A stretch of 64,000 nt of DNA, taken from NCBI GenBank assembly GCA_013400975.1, contig WBMZ01002724.1, forward strand, positions 62,001 to 126,000, in the 5' to 3' direction. Shown here in pieces: positions 36,759 to 49,465 of the stretch. Within the stretch, counting starts at the first letter, position 1; each line of letters opens with the position of its first letter. The translations under genes and the position numbers were made by a program. This DNA comes from Atrichornis clamosus. Lineage: Eukaryota > Chordata > Aves > Passeriformes > Menuridae. The notes under the pieces were generated by a model. It saw only the letters and a program-made list of their open reading frames with translations, had not been told where the DNA came from and ran no database searches.

Positions 36759-39139
36759 GGATTTTTAAAATTTTATTTCATGTTTGTTCATTTGTTCATT
36801 TCTTTTATCTTCAAGTCCAGATTAAGCTTTAAATACAGAGTCCAAATTCAGTGGATTTAATTATTTTGTAACAAAGTTGCACATTGCTTTGACCTTAGAA
36901 TTTGATCACACAGGTTTATTTACAAATTACTTCCTATAATTTTTAGATGAGCATAAGGTATCCCATTGTTTCTAAACTGGGTAGGCTGGTATCCAAAGTG
37001 TGTCACTTATTTGAAAGCATGCATCAGGGTTTGAAAAATGTATAAAATTTAAGAGTTAATTTTTAAAGACATGATCTAAATCAGATTAATTTATAACTAC
37101 TGAAGGTATATTTAGTAGATTTCACAGTATAAATAAATTAAATGTAAATGGAGGAAACATTTTAGGAAGAATTTCAGGCTTCCCAGGGTTTAAAATGATA
37201 AATTAAAACAGTTCTCACTGTGGCTCTCTCAGCAGCTTCATTATGACAAAATGAACATCCTAGAATTAGGTATAGTATATAAAAAATACAAACTTTAAGA
37301 AAAGTCTTTCCTTCAATTCAGAATTGTAGGTGATGGTAGCTATAAAAGCAGGAGCCATGGCTAAGAAATCTATTAAATTAACACATTCTTGTGGGCACTT
37401 CTTATATAGCTGGATCAAAGGTAGTAAAGAAAAGAGATGAAAAAAAAATTGATAGTTATTTATGGCAGAAGAGAGAATATAAACACCAGGAATGTGGGAG
37501 AGAGAACTCAGAAATATAGAGGTAAGGGTGAATAGAGTACTACTTGAAAAATACTTTCTCCAATGCTGGCTATTCATGTTATATATTTACTTCCTGATCA
37601 TCTCATTTTAGAGGCTGTTTTCAGTATTATTTGTCAGGTGTATTATAATTTATTTCTGTAAATCTAAAGGTTGCTGTTTGAATTATTTATTTACTTTGCA
37701 ATAATTTTTTTTTTTTTCAGGTAAAAATGGATAAGACCACTAAACATCACAGATGTGTCCAAAACACAGTTAATTTTCTCTTAACGTTTCTTTATCAAAA
37801 TCAAAATTGTAACCCACTTTTATTCCTGCTGTTACCTTGCCAAGAGAAAGATAAAAATACTGGTATGCATCAGCTCTTGATATTTCATAAACATACTAGC
37901 TCTTTCCCTGTTGATCTGGCATTTCTCCAGTGCATTCATACCTATCTAGATGAAGTTGTCTGGCTCTCAGGTGAACCATAAAATGATTCAGAAAGTAAAC
38001 AAAATATTGCATACTTCTGTTGTGGCATCTGATTGGAGATATACTCTGCGTACACTTCACATATATATCTGACTGGATTGTGTACTGACTAAAATGTGGT
38101 CTCAAAAACACTTAGATTCATCCTTTTCAAAATGAGGTAACTGGAAGATAAGTAAATTGTGCCCACATTTTACATTCAGTTTACAGCTATGGTATTTGTC
38201 CAAGTGTAAGAAACTTCAATTATATGCCTTCCCCAGTACATATGGCTTAAATATAAAATTGCTCTCTTACACAAGAGTCTGTATCATCTAATCTATTGAT
38301 TAGGCTGTAATTAGGATATGTGGGGAATGTAGAATTGAACACTGTTATGGCAAAAGAAGTGTAATTTCAGAAAAGCACTGGGAATTTGAAAGAGAGCAAG
38401 CTGTATGTAGTTGTGCTGTTTTCTGCAGAGAACATGGTTTTGGTCCCTTCTAGCAGTATTCTCTTAGTGGGGGGTGGGGGCTGGGCCTTTTTTTACTTTA
38501 ATTTATAAATAGCTGAATTTATAGATTATGTTGTTATGTGGGTTTCCTGATAGTTCTTTCTTGTTTATTTCTTGTGCTACATGTGCTTTAGGTGAAGATT
38601 CAGGCATGTATCTTTAGCTGAAGCCTCCTTCCCTGTGCAATTTATTCTACCTTGTGCGTGACTTTTCTCCTATGTCTGTTCTTCCTCTGTTGCAACAGGT
38701 GACTTGGGGTTTGTTTGTTTCACTGACTGGAATGAATAAGATTATTAAATATCCCTAAAGATAAAGGAAAATGCTGAAAAATTGAACAACATTAAGGTCT
38801 TATTCCTGGTACAATAAAACCACAGAAATTCAGATGTTCCTGCTTTTAGAAACTGTCCTAGTGACTCAGCTTCTCTTAACAGTGAATTAGGACCTTTAAT
38901 CCTAGAAGAACCTACTTGCTAACCATAATTCTACCTGCTTTCCTCATCCAGTACTAGTAAATAAGTCAATTTTGTACCCAGGGGAACAGACCTGGTCTTC
39001 AAATTCAGTTGTCATGAATATCCGAAACAAATCTGACAGCTTGAGCACTGTCATAGCTTTCTTCACAGTCAAAGCATTTGGCTTAGCTTAACTTTGGCAG
39101 TGTAGGAGGAAGAGGAGAAAACAAAAGGAGGAGCAACAA

Positions 39140-39400
39140 AACTAAAGAAGCTGCCCACTGTCTGCAGGCTGCTGGCGTACATTCCTCTCACGCTCATGTC
39201 TGGGGCTGCCACCCACCCCTGTTCCTGCCCTGCATGGGACAGCAAGTTGCAGCAGGCACAGGGCGGGCTGAGAGCAGCACCAGTGTTTTCGGCTGCTGCT
39301 TCTCAGAATGAGGTCAAGGAGTAACCACCCCTCATCTGATGGGACAGTGGTTTGGATCTCTGCCCTCTGGCAAGCTGCCAACCTTCCCAAACCTGTTGGG
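39140..39400. other. GC-rich island of unknown origin
   Basis: About 260 bp is clearly richer in G and C than its surroundings, with several C-runs and CAG/CTG-rich words. It has a few CpGs (for example near 39176, 39192, 39264 and 39290), too few for a classic CpG island. An open minus-strand frame exists, but its product has no domain I know. It may be an old repeat or LTR piece, or a regulatory element. Confidence 0.45.
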
Positions 39401-39544
39401 AAATGCCTTATCTGTAAGACTCTGTACTGTTCTGTCAGTTTTGGTTAATGAGCCATCAGATTCAGAAGTTACTGATGTGAGACAGATAGACAGCTGAGAA
39501 GTATGGTGTTTGCACAAGCAAAGCTTCTTTAGAAAAGCAGGCTA

Positions 39545-39870
39545 ATGCAAACTACAAAATAAAATTAAATATATTAAGAAAAACAAAACTAAACCAAACA
39601 AAATCTAAAACAAGTGAAATGAGAGTGACAGAAATATCACAAAGGAGAAATAGAGCTTAAGCACAGAAAACTGAAAAAGAGATATTAAAAGAAAGAAAAA
39701 TAAACTTAAGATTTTAAAGGAGGAAAAGGATATACAATAGAAAAAAAATAGGCAAAAAAAAAGGAAAAAGAGAATGTGAGCTACACTAAGAATAAAATAT
39801 AGAAAAAGAACAGAAGGTGTTCAGATTAAAAGAAAGCAAAAATAAGACAAAAGTGTGAGCTAAAACTGGA
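39545..39870 (+). repeat. A-rich, purine-rich low-complexity tract
   Basis: More than 300 bp with strong A and purine excess on the plus strand, built of irregular AAAGAAA/GAAAAA words. It has no clean repeat period. It is an old decayed poly-purine tract or a low-complexity region. Confidence 0.7.
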
Positions 39871-41929
39871 GATGGACAGTTAGATTTGCTTACATAACAC
39901 TTTTTATTACTCATGCCAGGTTAAGGATTTCTAGAAAAACTCATGTTACTGTTCCCGTAGTTGGGTCCCCTGGATATCTTTACTGTCTCGGTTCTTCATA
40001 ACATAAGTCCTTCTGTTTCTTAACTAAGCAGTCTTGAAATCTTAAATTTTCTATTACTATAGTAAAAATAAGTTATAAGATTTAAAATTTATAAAATTAC
40101 ATTAAATATATAAACTTCCTTTCCCTTATCTTAGTTTTTATTTAATCTATTTTCAAATGAAATGTAATTTTATAAACTCAGTAGATATCCCATTAAAAAT
40201 TCTGTAGAACTTTGTCATTTGTCTCAGTAGTCTCAAAGTCCTGAAATAAGCATATTAATGTTTAAGGCTTTTGAGAACCAGAATTTTGCAGATTTTGCAA
40301 ATATTGATCATAACATACAAATAAAATAATCTGACATAGGGTCCTGTCTGAAGTTCACTGATCTGCAATTTTAGAGGCAAATTTGGGTGCTTCTGATTTT
40401 GAAGTAGAATCTGTAAGTCTGTGTCATCCCTAGAACTATCATAGTGTCACTTTGCAGGCACAGAGATCTTAAATTTTTGCAGCACAAAAGGAGAGAGAAT
40501 TCAATTTTTTCTACCTTTGTTTTCTTACAATGATTTACAAGGTATATTTTAAGGAGATGAGTTTATAGATAAGAAGTAGTGACAAGTAAGCCTGATAACA
40601 ATTGCATATTTTTGCAAATATTATCACTTCTAAATTATCATGGAAATTCTGCATCACACATGCATTTTTTTATATTTATTTTTAGTATATTGATTTCTTT
40701 ATTGTATTTAGTAGAAGGAGATAAAGCATCAATTTGAATTTACCTGCATCACTCAAAAGTTCTAGACATTCCATCTTCACGTCAACAGAAATTTTACACT
40801 ATAACATATCATCATTTATTTATTTTTTCCTTCACAAGATGGTAGTAAAGCTCAAAAAAAAAAAGGTAGACATTTTTATAATAGTCTATTATCTAATAAT
40901 CTCTAATAATTTATTGAGAAGTTGATGTTGTAGCAAAAAGGATAGTGAACAAGAGATTCCCAAAGTAACCCACTGAATCCAGTAATCCAGTACTCCAATA
41001 CTAAGGGGTGAAGGGTTCTTCCTCTTAAAGTTTATGGTTCATAAATCTCATAAAAGTGATAGGTTTAGTGAAATACTCACTTTGAACAAGCGCTGGCATT
41101 TTCTGTTTATTTTATGGATTGGATCACTCTGAGATCAAATTCTGTTGCCTTTATGTTGCTCTAAGGTAGCTCTAAGGTATTGCAGGCTGATCTGTATGGA
41201 ACTGGACAGAAGCAGAAATGTTACCAATTCACTAACTGGGCTTTACATTTTAATGATATTAAGTAAAGCATTAGGTTAGAATTATAGAGGCTTTATCCTT
41301 AACGTTTATTTAATCAGCAAGATAATTACAAGTAATGATATGGAAATTACTTAATTTGACATTTTACGCTGTGCTGAGGTAGTGCAAGTTTTATACCTAA
41401 TGCAGGACTATTCCTTTTATAGTTGTCCTTCCCCTTGTTCCCATGATAAAGCTGCTAAACAGGATAAAGTATGTCCATCCATTAAGCCGGGATGTGTAAT
41501 CTGTTTTCACTGACTCTTTATTCAGCAAGAGGTGTGGAAATCTGTGTTGGCTGAGGAAAGCTTAACCAGTATATTGCCCCAATAAAATGTCAAGTCTCCT
41601 TGTGCTGAAGGAACTTTGTGAGGTGACTGGAGGCAGGACTTCGAAGGGAGGGTTGACAGGGCCAGAAATGGGTCAAATGTGAAACACTAAATATTTCTTG
41701 GAAAACTTCAGAGAACCCTCATTTCTTCTTAGTTCTGCAAGAAGAGTGGTAAAATATTTTTACGTAAAATTATTTTTTACAATCTTAATATGGAGTATAT
41801 ATCAAAACCAAGGTCTATTTAATTATAGTCTAAAATTACTTCTGTATTAACTACCAGCAAACTGACTCAGATATGGCTACACTATATTTAAAACCTTTGT
41901 TTAAATTTTGGTGCCTATCATCACTTCCT

Positions 41930-42110
41930 AGAATCATATAACCATTTGGTTTGGAAAAGACCTCTAAGATCATCAAGTCCAACTGTTAATCCATCAGTGA
42001 CAGTTCATATTCAGAAGGCTGTGGACCAGCACTTCCAGGTTGTTTCTCAAACAGCAGCTTTCCAGCCAGCTAGCCCCAAGCTTTTAGCATTGTGTCAAAG
42101 CAGATTCTCC
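41930..42110 (-). mobile_element. CR1 LINE tail, rearranged
   Basis: 41930-41990 is a clear antisense CR1 3' end (TAGAATCATATAACC, then TTTGGTTTGGAAAAGACCTC and 'CATCAAGTCCAACTGTTAATCC'). After that the match to the usual 3' UTR stops. The following 'CTTCCAGGTTG' and 'TTTCCAGCCAGCTAGCCCC' words resemble other, more internal CR1 sequence. This suggests an internal deletion or a second fragment joined here. The boundary at 42110 is approximate. Confidence 0.75.
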
Positions 42111-45044
42111 TGCAGTCCATGAAGGAAATATTTTACCTGAAAATTTGAAATATGTGCAAGAGTCCTCTACAGAGAAGAGAAAAGTATGAGAGGACAAACT
42201 ACAAACATAATTTGCCAAGCCTCCTTTACCTGTTCTACTTTGTGTGGCTAAGAGTCAGGAATGGAAGGAAAGGAAAGAAAAAAGAAGTAAAGAAGTTGGT
42301 CATGGGAAAGAGGAGAGAGGGAGAAACAGTGTTGATTTAATGCTTGTATTTGTTCTACTACTAGAATCTATTTTAAGTGGGAATGAATTAATTTTCCCCC
42401 AGTCAGGTCCGTTTTGTGTCAGATGACAGTAACTGATAAGCAACCTGTCTGTCCTTATCTCCCCCTATGAATTTTGTTATCCTGTTTTCTACACTGCTCC
42501 TCTGAGGAGAGAGAAAGAAAGAATATGTGCCCAGGCTGGTGGGTGTCTCTTAGATACTAAAAAAATTACATTTGATAATGAAAAAAACAAATTTTTATAC
42601 TTATCAACAACTGGATGAAGAAATGGAAGAGGGAGCATTAGAGAGTAAGCAGTAGAAATGAGCAAGGGAATTCCGAGTTACAATAAATAATAAGTCAAAT
42701 GTTTTTCACACTGTTGTGTGCACAGCACATACAATAGATGCATTGTGTGAATCAAAATTAATTGCTTTTTCCATCCTACATGGAAAATGGTAAGTCATCC
42801 TCTCCAATCATGTATTTAATTTTGGGACATACACAATTCAAAGAGAGTACAGTTCAGTTGGACAGAACCCAGTGAGAGAAAGAAACTGGTCAGAAATCTA
42901 GAAAACATGACATACAGAATGGATTAAAGAATTCGGGTTATTTAGTTTAGAGAAAGGAAAATGCTGTATGTAAAGGCCTGAACCACAGAAGAACGGAACA
43001 TCCTGTTCTTCAAATCGATAGTAGACAGCACAAAGAATACATTAATTTAAAGAGAAAGAGAGAGAGAGGGTAGGAGGGAGAAAGGGAAGGAGGGAGGAGG
43101 AAGGAGAGGGAGAGGGTTTTGCAGGAAATATAAAATAGTAATTGGTTAAATTAGTTGGGAAACTGTCAAATTTCTATCATAGGAATCTTTAGAAACAGTC
43201 TAGACAAGCACATACACTGTGATTTTTGCCTCCAGGCAGGAAAAAGGGGCAAAAGGACTCCTAAGGTCTCTATCAGATTTCAAAGTGTTGTTTGTTCGTT
43301 TGGGTTTTTTGGTGTTGTAAATATGGCTACTCTTGTGAAATACTTGGAATAGTTTGAAATAATTTTACAAAACTGTTGTTTTGAGGTTTCTTTACTACCA
43401 TAAAGCTGTCAAATCATAAATATTCTCGTCATAAAATTTCTGAGAAACTTGAAAGTATCAATTTAAGTGAAATAAATATAGTCTGTGTTTATTTTTAGAC
43501 TTTTCAAATACTACTTCCTCGCTAGTGAATACTTTCATTCATTACCAAAGTTTGCTGAATATCAGGGGGACTGAATAAGTGTTGTCAATCTTTGACATCA
43601 GTAAGAGCAGGATGTTTTCCAGTCTTTAACCTCTGTTGAAAGTGATATGTAAACTATTTATGACTTTTCTTCTTTTATTTTTTAATCTATCTGCCTATTT
43701 GACAGAGAATAGATGAGTTCTTCTGGCCAGCTATGAGTCCAGAGTAGTAGGATGATATTTCTTTGGAAAATTATGTCTAGTGCCATCCTTAGAGCACAGC
43801 AATAAGGGTATAATTACTTTTGAAAGAACTAGAAGAGACATTTTGAAAATGACTAATAGTGTTCCTTAAGCAGGCAACACACACTATTTATAAATATAAA
43901 TGGAATCGTAGAGAGACTTGGAAACAATTACTAACATCATTTTATGGTGTAAATATGCTGGTGTTAGGAAAGTGTTGTATTTATTCTGTGGCCAAATAAA
44001 AACTGAATCATCATGTTTACACCATGCCTGCCAACAGCAACTTCAAGAAATAAGATTTTGTTTTGGTATAATTTTCATGTCAAATATTTATGTTGCATTT
44101 TCCTGGCAATAAGTACATCTGAAAGCAGAAAGTTTCTATGTGAGATCTAAACGCAACAAAATTGATAACGCAAAATTTCTGGTTTTATTATGTGCCATTT
44201 ACCTATATTTTTTGCCCTCCAAAAATACAATAAAAGTAATAGTTTCTTGCTTAACAGATGACTGTAGCTAGAAGTATATAAGAAATATTTTTTATGTGAA
44301 AGGAACACTCTACTTTATTATTTCTATTAAAAAAAAACCCCTACAGAATGTTTTCTACTTAGGAAAAAAATGCTGTCTTTTTTTGTACCAAAATTAACTA
44401 ACAAATATTATTGGAGCAGAAATATAATAGCCAGTTAAGCAGTAAGTACAATACAGATTGTACCTCGATACAAAGAAAACTAAAAAGACAACAGTGCCAT
44501 ACTGAAAACATTAAACCTAGTTTCTACTTTTCTATTTTTGAATGGGATAGAAAAAGTGTCATTGACTTTTCTGCCTGTAAGATATTTTAGCTTTCCTTCA
44601 TGAAAAGTACCTGCTGAAAGTACTGGTCAACCATTCATTTGTGAAAATTCCTTTTTGAAAAAAGGTTAAGGGCAAATTCTGGAAAGAAAAAAAAATTATG
44701 CTCTAAGTCTTTCTTGTAGTAAATCAGGGAAAAAAAAATTTGATTTCACAATTTTTTAGTACTATTTTTTGCTAGTCCTGAACGATTTTACCATTAATAT
44801 GCAATGTGGTTTTTTAGTTTTTAATTAGTGAACCTGTTGGATGAAACATGAAAAATTTGTAAAATCATTGATTTTTTTCAAATTAAAAAAAAGAAAAAAA
44901 GAGGTAGAGGAAAGAAATGTGTTGTCTCTTAGACACCTTTTAACACCCTGAGTATTAAATAAACTTGTTGTGGGATCAATATTACTTTTTTCTTGATTAC
45001 GTAAGCAGTCAGATAGAGAAGGTACAAAAAAAAAATCAGAATTT
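42111..45044. other. Unique noncoding DNA
   Basis: No gene or transposon recognised. It contains purine tracts (42255-42330 and 43049-43116). Open frames are under 66 codons and without recognisable domains. Confidence 0.6.
43049..43116 (+). repeat. (GA)n / GGGA polypurine tract
   Basis: All but one of about 68 bases are purines, built of GA and GGA words. Polypurine mirror-like tracts of this sort can adopt triplex structures. Here it is most simply a decayed microsatellite. Confidence 0.85.
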
Positions 45045-46440
45045 TCCTGTCACCAATCTGATGCCAGTCCATTCACTATTACCCTTTGTGTTCAACCCAT
45101 GAGCTGGTTACTCACCCACCACATGATGTGTGTATCTAGCTGAGTGTGGACATTTTGTCCAGTAGGATACTATGAGAGACAGTACCAAAAGTTTTACTGA
45201 AATTAAAAAACATTACATCTACTGGCTTCCGTTGATCAACTAGGTGACTTTCCTTGTCATAAAAGACCATCAGGTTTAATAGGTAGGACTTTCCTCTCAT
45301 GAAGCCATGCCGGCTGTGACTGATAACTGCACTGTCTTCCAGGTGTTTTTCAACAACTCCCAAAAGAATATTTTCCATAACTTTACTGGGCACTGAAGTG
45401 AGACTGACAAGCCTATAATTTCTGGGGTACTCCTTCTTGCCGTTCTTGAAAATTTGAACAACGTTCACCAGCTTTCAGTCTGCTGGGACATCCCTAAATT
45501 CCCGACTGTTCAAAAACCATCCAGAGTGTTTTTGCCATGACATCAGCAGCTCTTTGAGGATTTCAAATGAATCCTATCAGGCCCCAGAGATTTGTATCGA
45601 TCCAGCTACAGCAGTTTCCACACAATTTCAGGGTCATTCTTGCAGGATGGTCCTTCACCTCAAGGCACTGAGACCCCTTTGGTCTGTCATCCATGTTGAA
45701 GACAGAGGCAAAGAATGCATTAAACACTTCTGCCTTGTCCATGTCCCTATTTGTGAGTGGACCATCCTCATCCTGTAATGGGACAATGCTATTTTTACAC
45801 TGCCTGTTGCCGTTTAATACATTTGAAAAAACTCTTTTTACTGTCCCCCACAGTTCTGAGCAACTTGTACTACAGTTGAGCTTTGGCCACACTACTTTTC
45901 TCCCTACAGTGACAAGCAGCATCTCTGTATTCTTTCCATGTCACCTGACCTTGCTTCCACTGGACATCCATCTTTCTTTTTTGCCTTTTCTTTAACTGAA
46001 GATCCCTGTTCAGCCAAGATGATTTTCTACCTTTCCCGCTTGACTTCAGACATTTGGGAATTTCCTGCTCCTGTGCCCTTAAAAAGTGGTATTTAAAAAG
46101 TCACCAACTATACTGGACTTCAGCATCTGCAAAAACATTTTATCAGGGGACTTTATTTACTAATTCCCTGAGGAGCCTGAAGTCTACTCTCCTCGTACCC
46201 AGAGTCGAAGATTTTGTTGGCACTTTTCCTCCTGTCAACAGAGATTTTAAACTTGATAACTTCGTGATTGCTGTGGCCAAGACAGCCACCAATGTCCACT
46301 TCTCTTTCAAGATCCACTCTGTTTCCAAGCAGTAGATCAAGAAATGCATCTTTCCGAGTTGGCTCCCTTAGGACCTGTACCATGAAGTTGTCAACCAGGT
46401 TTTTTAGGAATCTTCTTACCCAGGAACTGGATAATAGGGA
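45045..46440 (-). mobile_element. CR1 LINE, ORF2 endonuclease end through RT (inactive)
   Basis: Antisense CR1 of about 1.4 kb. Read on the minus strand, it starts in the last part of the endonuclease (46153-46383: 'EPTRKDAFLDLLLGNRVDLE' and 'GGCLGHSNHE'). It passes the linker (45563-45922: 'DEDGPLTNRDMDKAEVFNAF'). It then enters RT (45136-45468: 'NYRLVSLTSVPSKVMENILL', 'SRHGFMRGKS'). Similarity runs on to about 45045, where it stops before the YADD motif. Frames are shifted between these blocks. RT motif A, normally D-x-x-x-A-F-D, reads N-F-S-K-T-F-G in the 45136-45468 frame (residues 89-95), so both conserved aspartates are lost. The element lacks the ORF2 C-terminus and CR1 tail, so its 3' side was deleted or interrupted. 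Confidence 0.93.
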
Positions 46441-46770
46441 AGGGGTGCCCCTAGGGCCTTCTCCTCAGGGTGCAAAGGCCTAAATTCTTCAGTGTTTCCT
46501 GTTAGAACAGGTTCCCAGCACTTTGATCATCTTCATAGCCCTCCTTTGGACCCTCTCCACTCTGTTCACATCTTTTTTGAATAGTGGGGACCAGAACTGG
46601 ACCCAGCACTCCAGGTGTGGCCTGACAAGTGCTGCATAGATTAGGGTGACCGCACCTTTATCTTTGCTCATAATACTCCCATGGATGCAACTCTGGATCC
46701 AATTTGCCTCATGGCATCCAGAATAGGTAGCAATGGTCAATCTTGGTCCACTTCCTCTGAGTGAGAAGAA
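46441..46770 (-). mobile_element. Second CR1 piece, ORF2 C-terminal region, abutting the first
   Basis: The minus-strand frame at 46489-46899 contains 'AALVRPHLECWVQFWSPLF', then 'VNRVERVQRRAMKMI'. This is the CR1 ORF2 block downstream of the RT palm. Similarity continues past the frame's stop to about 46441 through the equivalent of the 'LFTLEK' region. In a single minus-strand insertion this C-terminal block should lie below the RT block, but here it lies above it. It must therefore be a separate copy or a rearranged one. The upper boundary near 46770 is uncertain, because the first 60-70 residues of that frame are not recognisably CR1. Confidence 0.85.
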
Positions 46771-48390
46771 GCTGGGCATACTCTGCATAGCAGTAGGGAA
46801 CGAATGTTCGTTTCCACAAACCCACCCCCACCAAACCACAAAGGAACAAGCTTCACCTCTCAGAAGAAATATGAAGGACCCTTCACTAATTTGCCGCAAG
46901 GGAATTTAGACTCATTGGTTTTTAGCTACCTTTGGGAAGGTCTACAAGAGCAAAATTGTTATATTTGCACTCTGAGGTTTTCATGACCTTTAGATTTTCT
47001 TTGAATGTTATTTCTGAGATTCCTGACCTGGACATCTATCTGAACCCAATGTGCTTGCAAAATAAACTGTTTAAAAACTAATTTAATGAAATTATAAATT
47101 CATACAAATGAAGAATAAAATCTTGGTATTTGGAAAATCTTTCAATTTGTTTTAATAGGAGACTGAGAAAAAGGTATTTCTAAAGTTCAGAAAAATATGT
47201 ATCATATTTGTATTAATAAATAGTAGACATATTTTAAAAATATGTTTCCAATGCTTCCAAAGATTATATGACATTGGAGAGTATGATAGAATAACAGCCT
47301 TGTGTCAAAACACTAAAATACTTAATCGAGTAACTAAAGTCTAAATATGGCATTGTACAAAGCCTTCTACATAGTAGAGAACAATAACTATATTATTGCG
47401 AAGTAAACAAGTTCAGAAGGCAATTAACAATTTGTGTTTAGGCTTGATTTAAACTTCTAAAAAGGAAGTGTGGAATTTGTAGCTATAGTCCCGTATAGAT
47501 AATTTTTTCTACTAAATGAATATAGTAATATTCGTGCACCTGCTGCATAACATATTTGCCGTAACCACAAGTTGCAGTTGTGGGTTCCAGAAAGTCAGAA
47601 ATGTACTATATTTATAACAAAATATTTGGAAATGTGTAGAAATTATGTCAGGTTTTCTGCAACAAGTTTATTTTAAAATTTGACAAATGATAACATGATC
47701 AGTGTTGATGAGGTTGTGAAGCTTGTTAAGAATTCTGTTCTGATTCCTAGCACAAGAAATGATCCCAGTGTTTAGCTGCCCAAGGAATCTGTATCTGAGA
47801 CCTTTGTTTGCCAGTTTGTTTACCATCCAATTAGCGAAAAATTACCATTCACCATAAACAATAAAAATTTGCTTATGTCTTTAGCCCCTTTCTTTTTGGA
47901 TAATTACTGTATATTTATCTGTCTCTTAGATTTTATTTTTCTTATTCTGATGCTGCGACAATTATCTATGCTAGAGTCTTCCTCCATGTGATTTATTAGT
48001 ACATTTTCCAATATTCAGCACCATCTTTTGTCTTGGATATCAACTTTTCCACAGTCTTACTCTCTGCTACCCTAGTAAGCTCATTCTAACTGATCTAACT
48101 ACAAATTCCTCTTACACCCAATTGCTTGTCCTAACATCCATCACATTATCCATTAATTTTTGGTGACTTAATTGCCAGAATTTATTGAGGCCAGACAGAC
48201 ATCCGAAGAATTTTCCTGAAATGTCCAATAGATATGCAACTACAAAATGACAAATCTCTAATATTCATAGTTTGGGATTAACCAGGGATATTCATGGTTT
48301 GAGATTTACCAGGGGGGTGGTAATTTATGTTAAATTCATTTCCGTATGTATTTGACTAAATCCTACTGTCCATCTTCTCAGCTTTCTGCT

Positions 48391-48416
48391 TCCTTTTTTT
48401 TTTGTTTTTTTTTTTG
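48391..48416. repeat. T-rich tract
   Basis: Two T runs of ten or more, separated by one G. Low-complexity sequence. Confidence 0.8.
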
Positions 48417-49440
48417 GTCAAATTTTAAGTTACGTTTGCCCTGAAATACAACTTCAAAGTTGATATTCATTATTTTATTGCCTCCAAAAGAGGAACATAG
48501 TTTTACTATAGAAAGTTATGCCATATTTGTGGTTAGTCTTCTAGTACTTCTACTGCAACTACAATATGCATACATTGGTAATATAGATCTAAACTCATCA
48601 TTCCAGTTTCCTCAGCACTCCTTTTTTCTTTTGTTTGCCATTACTTCTATTATCCTTACTACTAGAGGGACAGACCGCTCTTCTGCAGATTTGTGTAATA
48701 TTTCTGGCTGAAGCCAGTTGTTTAAAACTCACTCAAGATAAGTACTCTGTTCTATTCAGTGTCAAAATTCCTAAAAAAAAATATAGTTCTTATATTGACC
48801 ATTGTCTCAATATTATGAAATAATACAGGGAACTGAAATTGTATGGCATAATATAGAACATTTCCCAAGATAAACCTCACTGTATCATGAAAGCTTACTG
48901 ACCCATGAAACTAGACATGTTTGTTTGCATGCATTAAAATAATTACTGCGCCATGCTCTTTTAAGTAAGAAAATGCACAACTAGAATAGAAAATCTTGAA
49001 GTCAAATTTATCCTACATAATGTAGAAGATTAAAAAGAAGAACATTATATAGTGATCAATTACGAAGAGTTTAAAATAAGAAATGGTGATTACTATGTTT
49101 ACTAAAAGTATTATAGAAGGAATGACACATACTTCTAATTCTCTGTATTGAAATCAATTGTTTATTGACCAACTGGTACTTAGGAGACTAGTTATAAAAG
49201 AATTTTATCGTACTCTATCTTCATTTAAAATTTACCAGACAAACATGATAGAAATACATAATAAGGATAAAGTAAATCTAATTTTGCAAAGACAAAAGAA
49301 AAAAAGTAATACAGTAATACGTTTAGTAAAACAGCCTACAAAATGTGGAAGAAAATTACAGTTATAAGCAGAACTGAAAATATTCAGATGTAAATTATGT
49401 TATGATTTCCTTGAGAAGAATAAGTCTATCTGTAGCGGTA

Positions 49441-49465
49441 ATTTAGACACACTAAGTGTCTAAAT
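49441..49465. other. Perfect inverted repeat, 10-bp stem, 5-nt loop
   Basis: ATTTAGACAC, loop ACTAA, GTGTCTAAAT. The stem is perfect and mostly AT. It could be a remnant of a palindromic DNA-transposon terminus, a cruciform-prone site, or chance. No poly-T tract follows, so a Pol III origin has no support. Confidence 0.85.

Larger units (their letters stand above)
30471..41929. other. Long unique noncoding stretch
   Basis: About 11 kb without a recognised transposon or gene. It includes CAAA-rich DNA (30731-30774), a 120-codon minus-strand frame at 30971-31333, a mixed-composition patch at 36061-36390, a GTT-rich tract (36721-36758), a T-run followed by CAG at about 37706-37720, a GC-rich island (39140-39400) and a purine-rich A-rich tract (39545-39870). 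None can be assigned to a known family by eye. Confidence 0.5.

Noticed and set aside
37690..37735. Poly-T tract followed by CAG and GTAAAAATGG, resembling a splice acceptor or 5' splice site
   Set aside because: The CAG is directly followed by GTAA, leaving no exon, and the downstream frame is a short unrecognisable ORF. It is a chance match in T-rich DNA.
38466..38484. G-rich run as a possible G-quadruplex
   Set aside because: Only three G runs are present close together, and a fourth is missing, so it does not fit the standard motif.
45136..46899. Cluster of minus-strand ORFs resembling host proteins with reverse-transcriptase-like sequence
   Set aside because: These are CR1 ORF2 remnants, out of order and with lost catalytic residues, not host genes.
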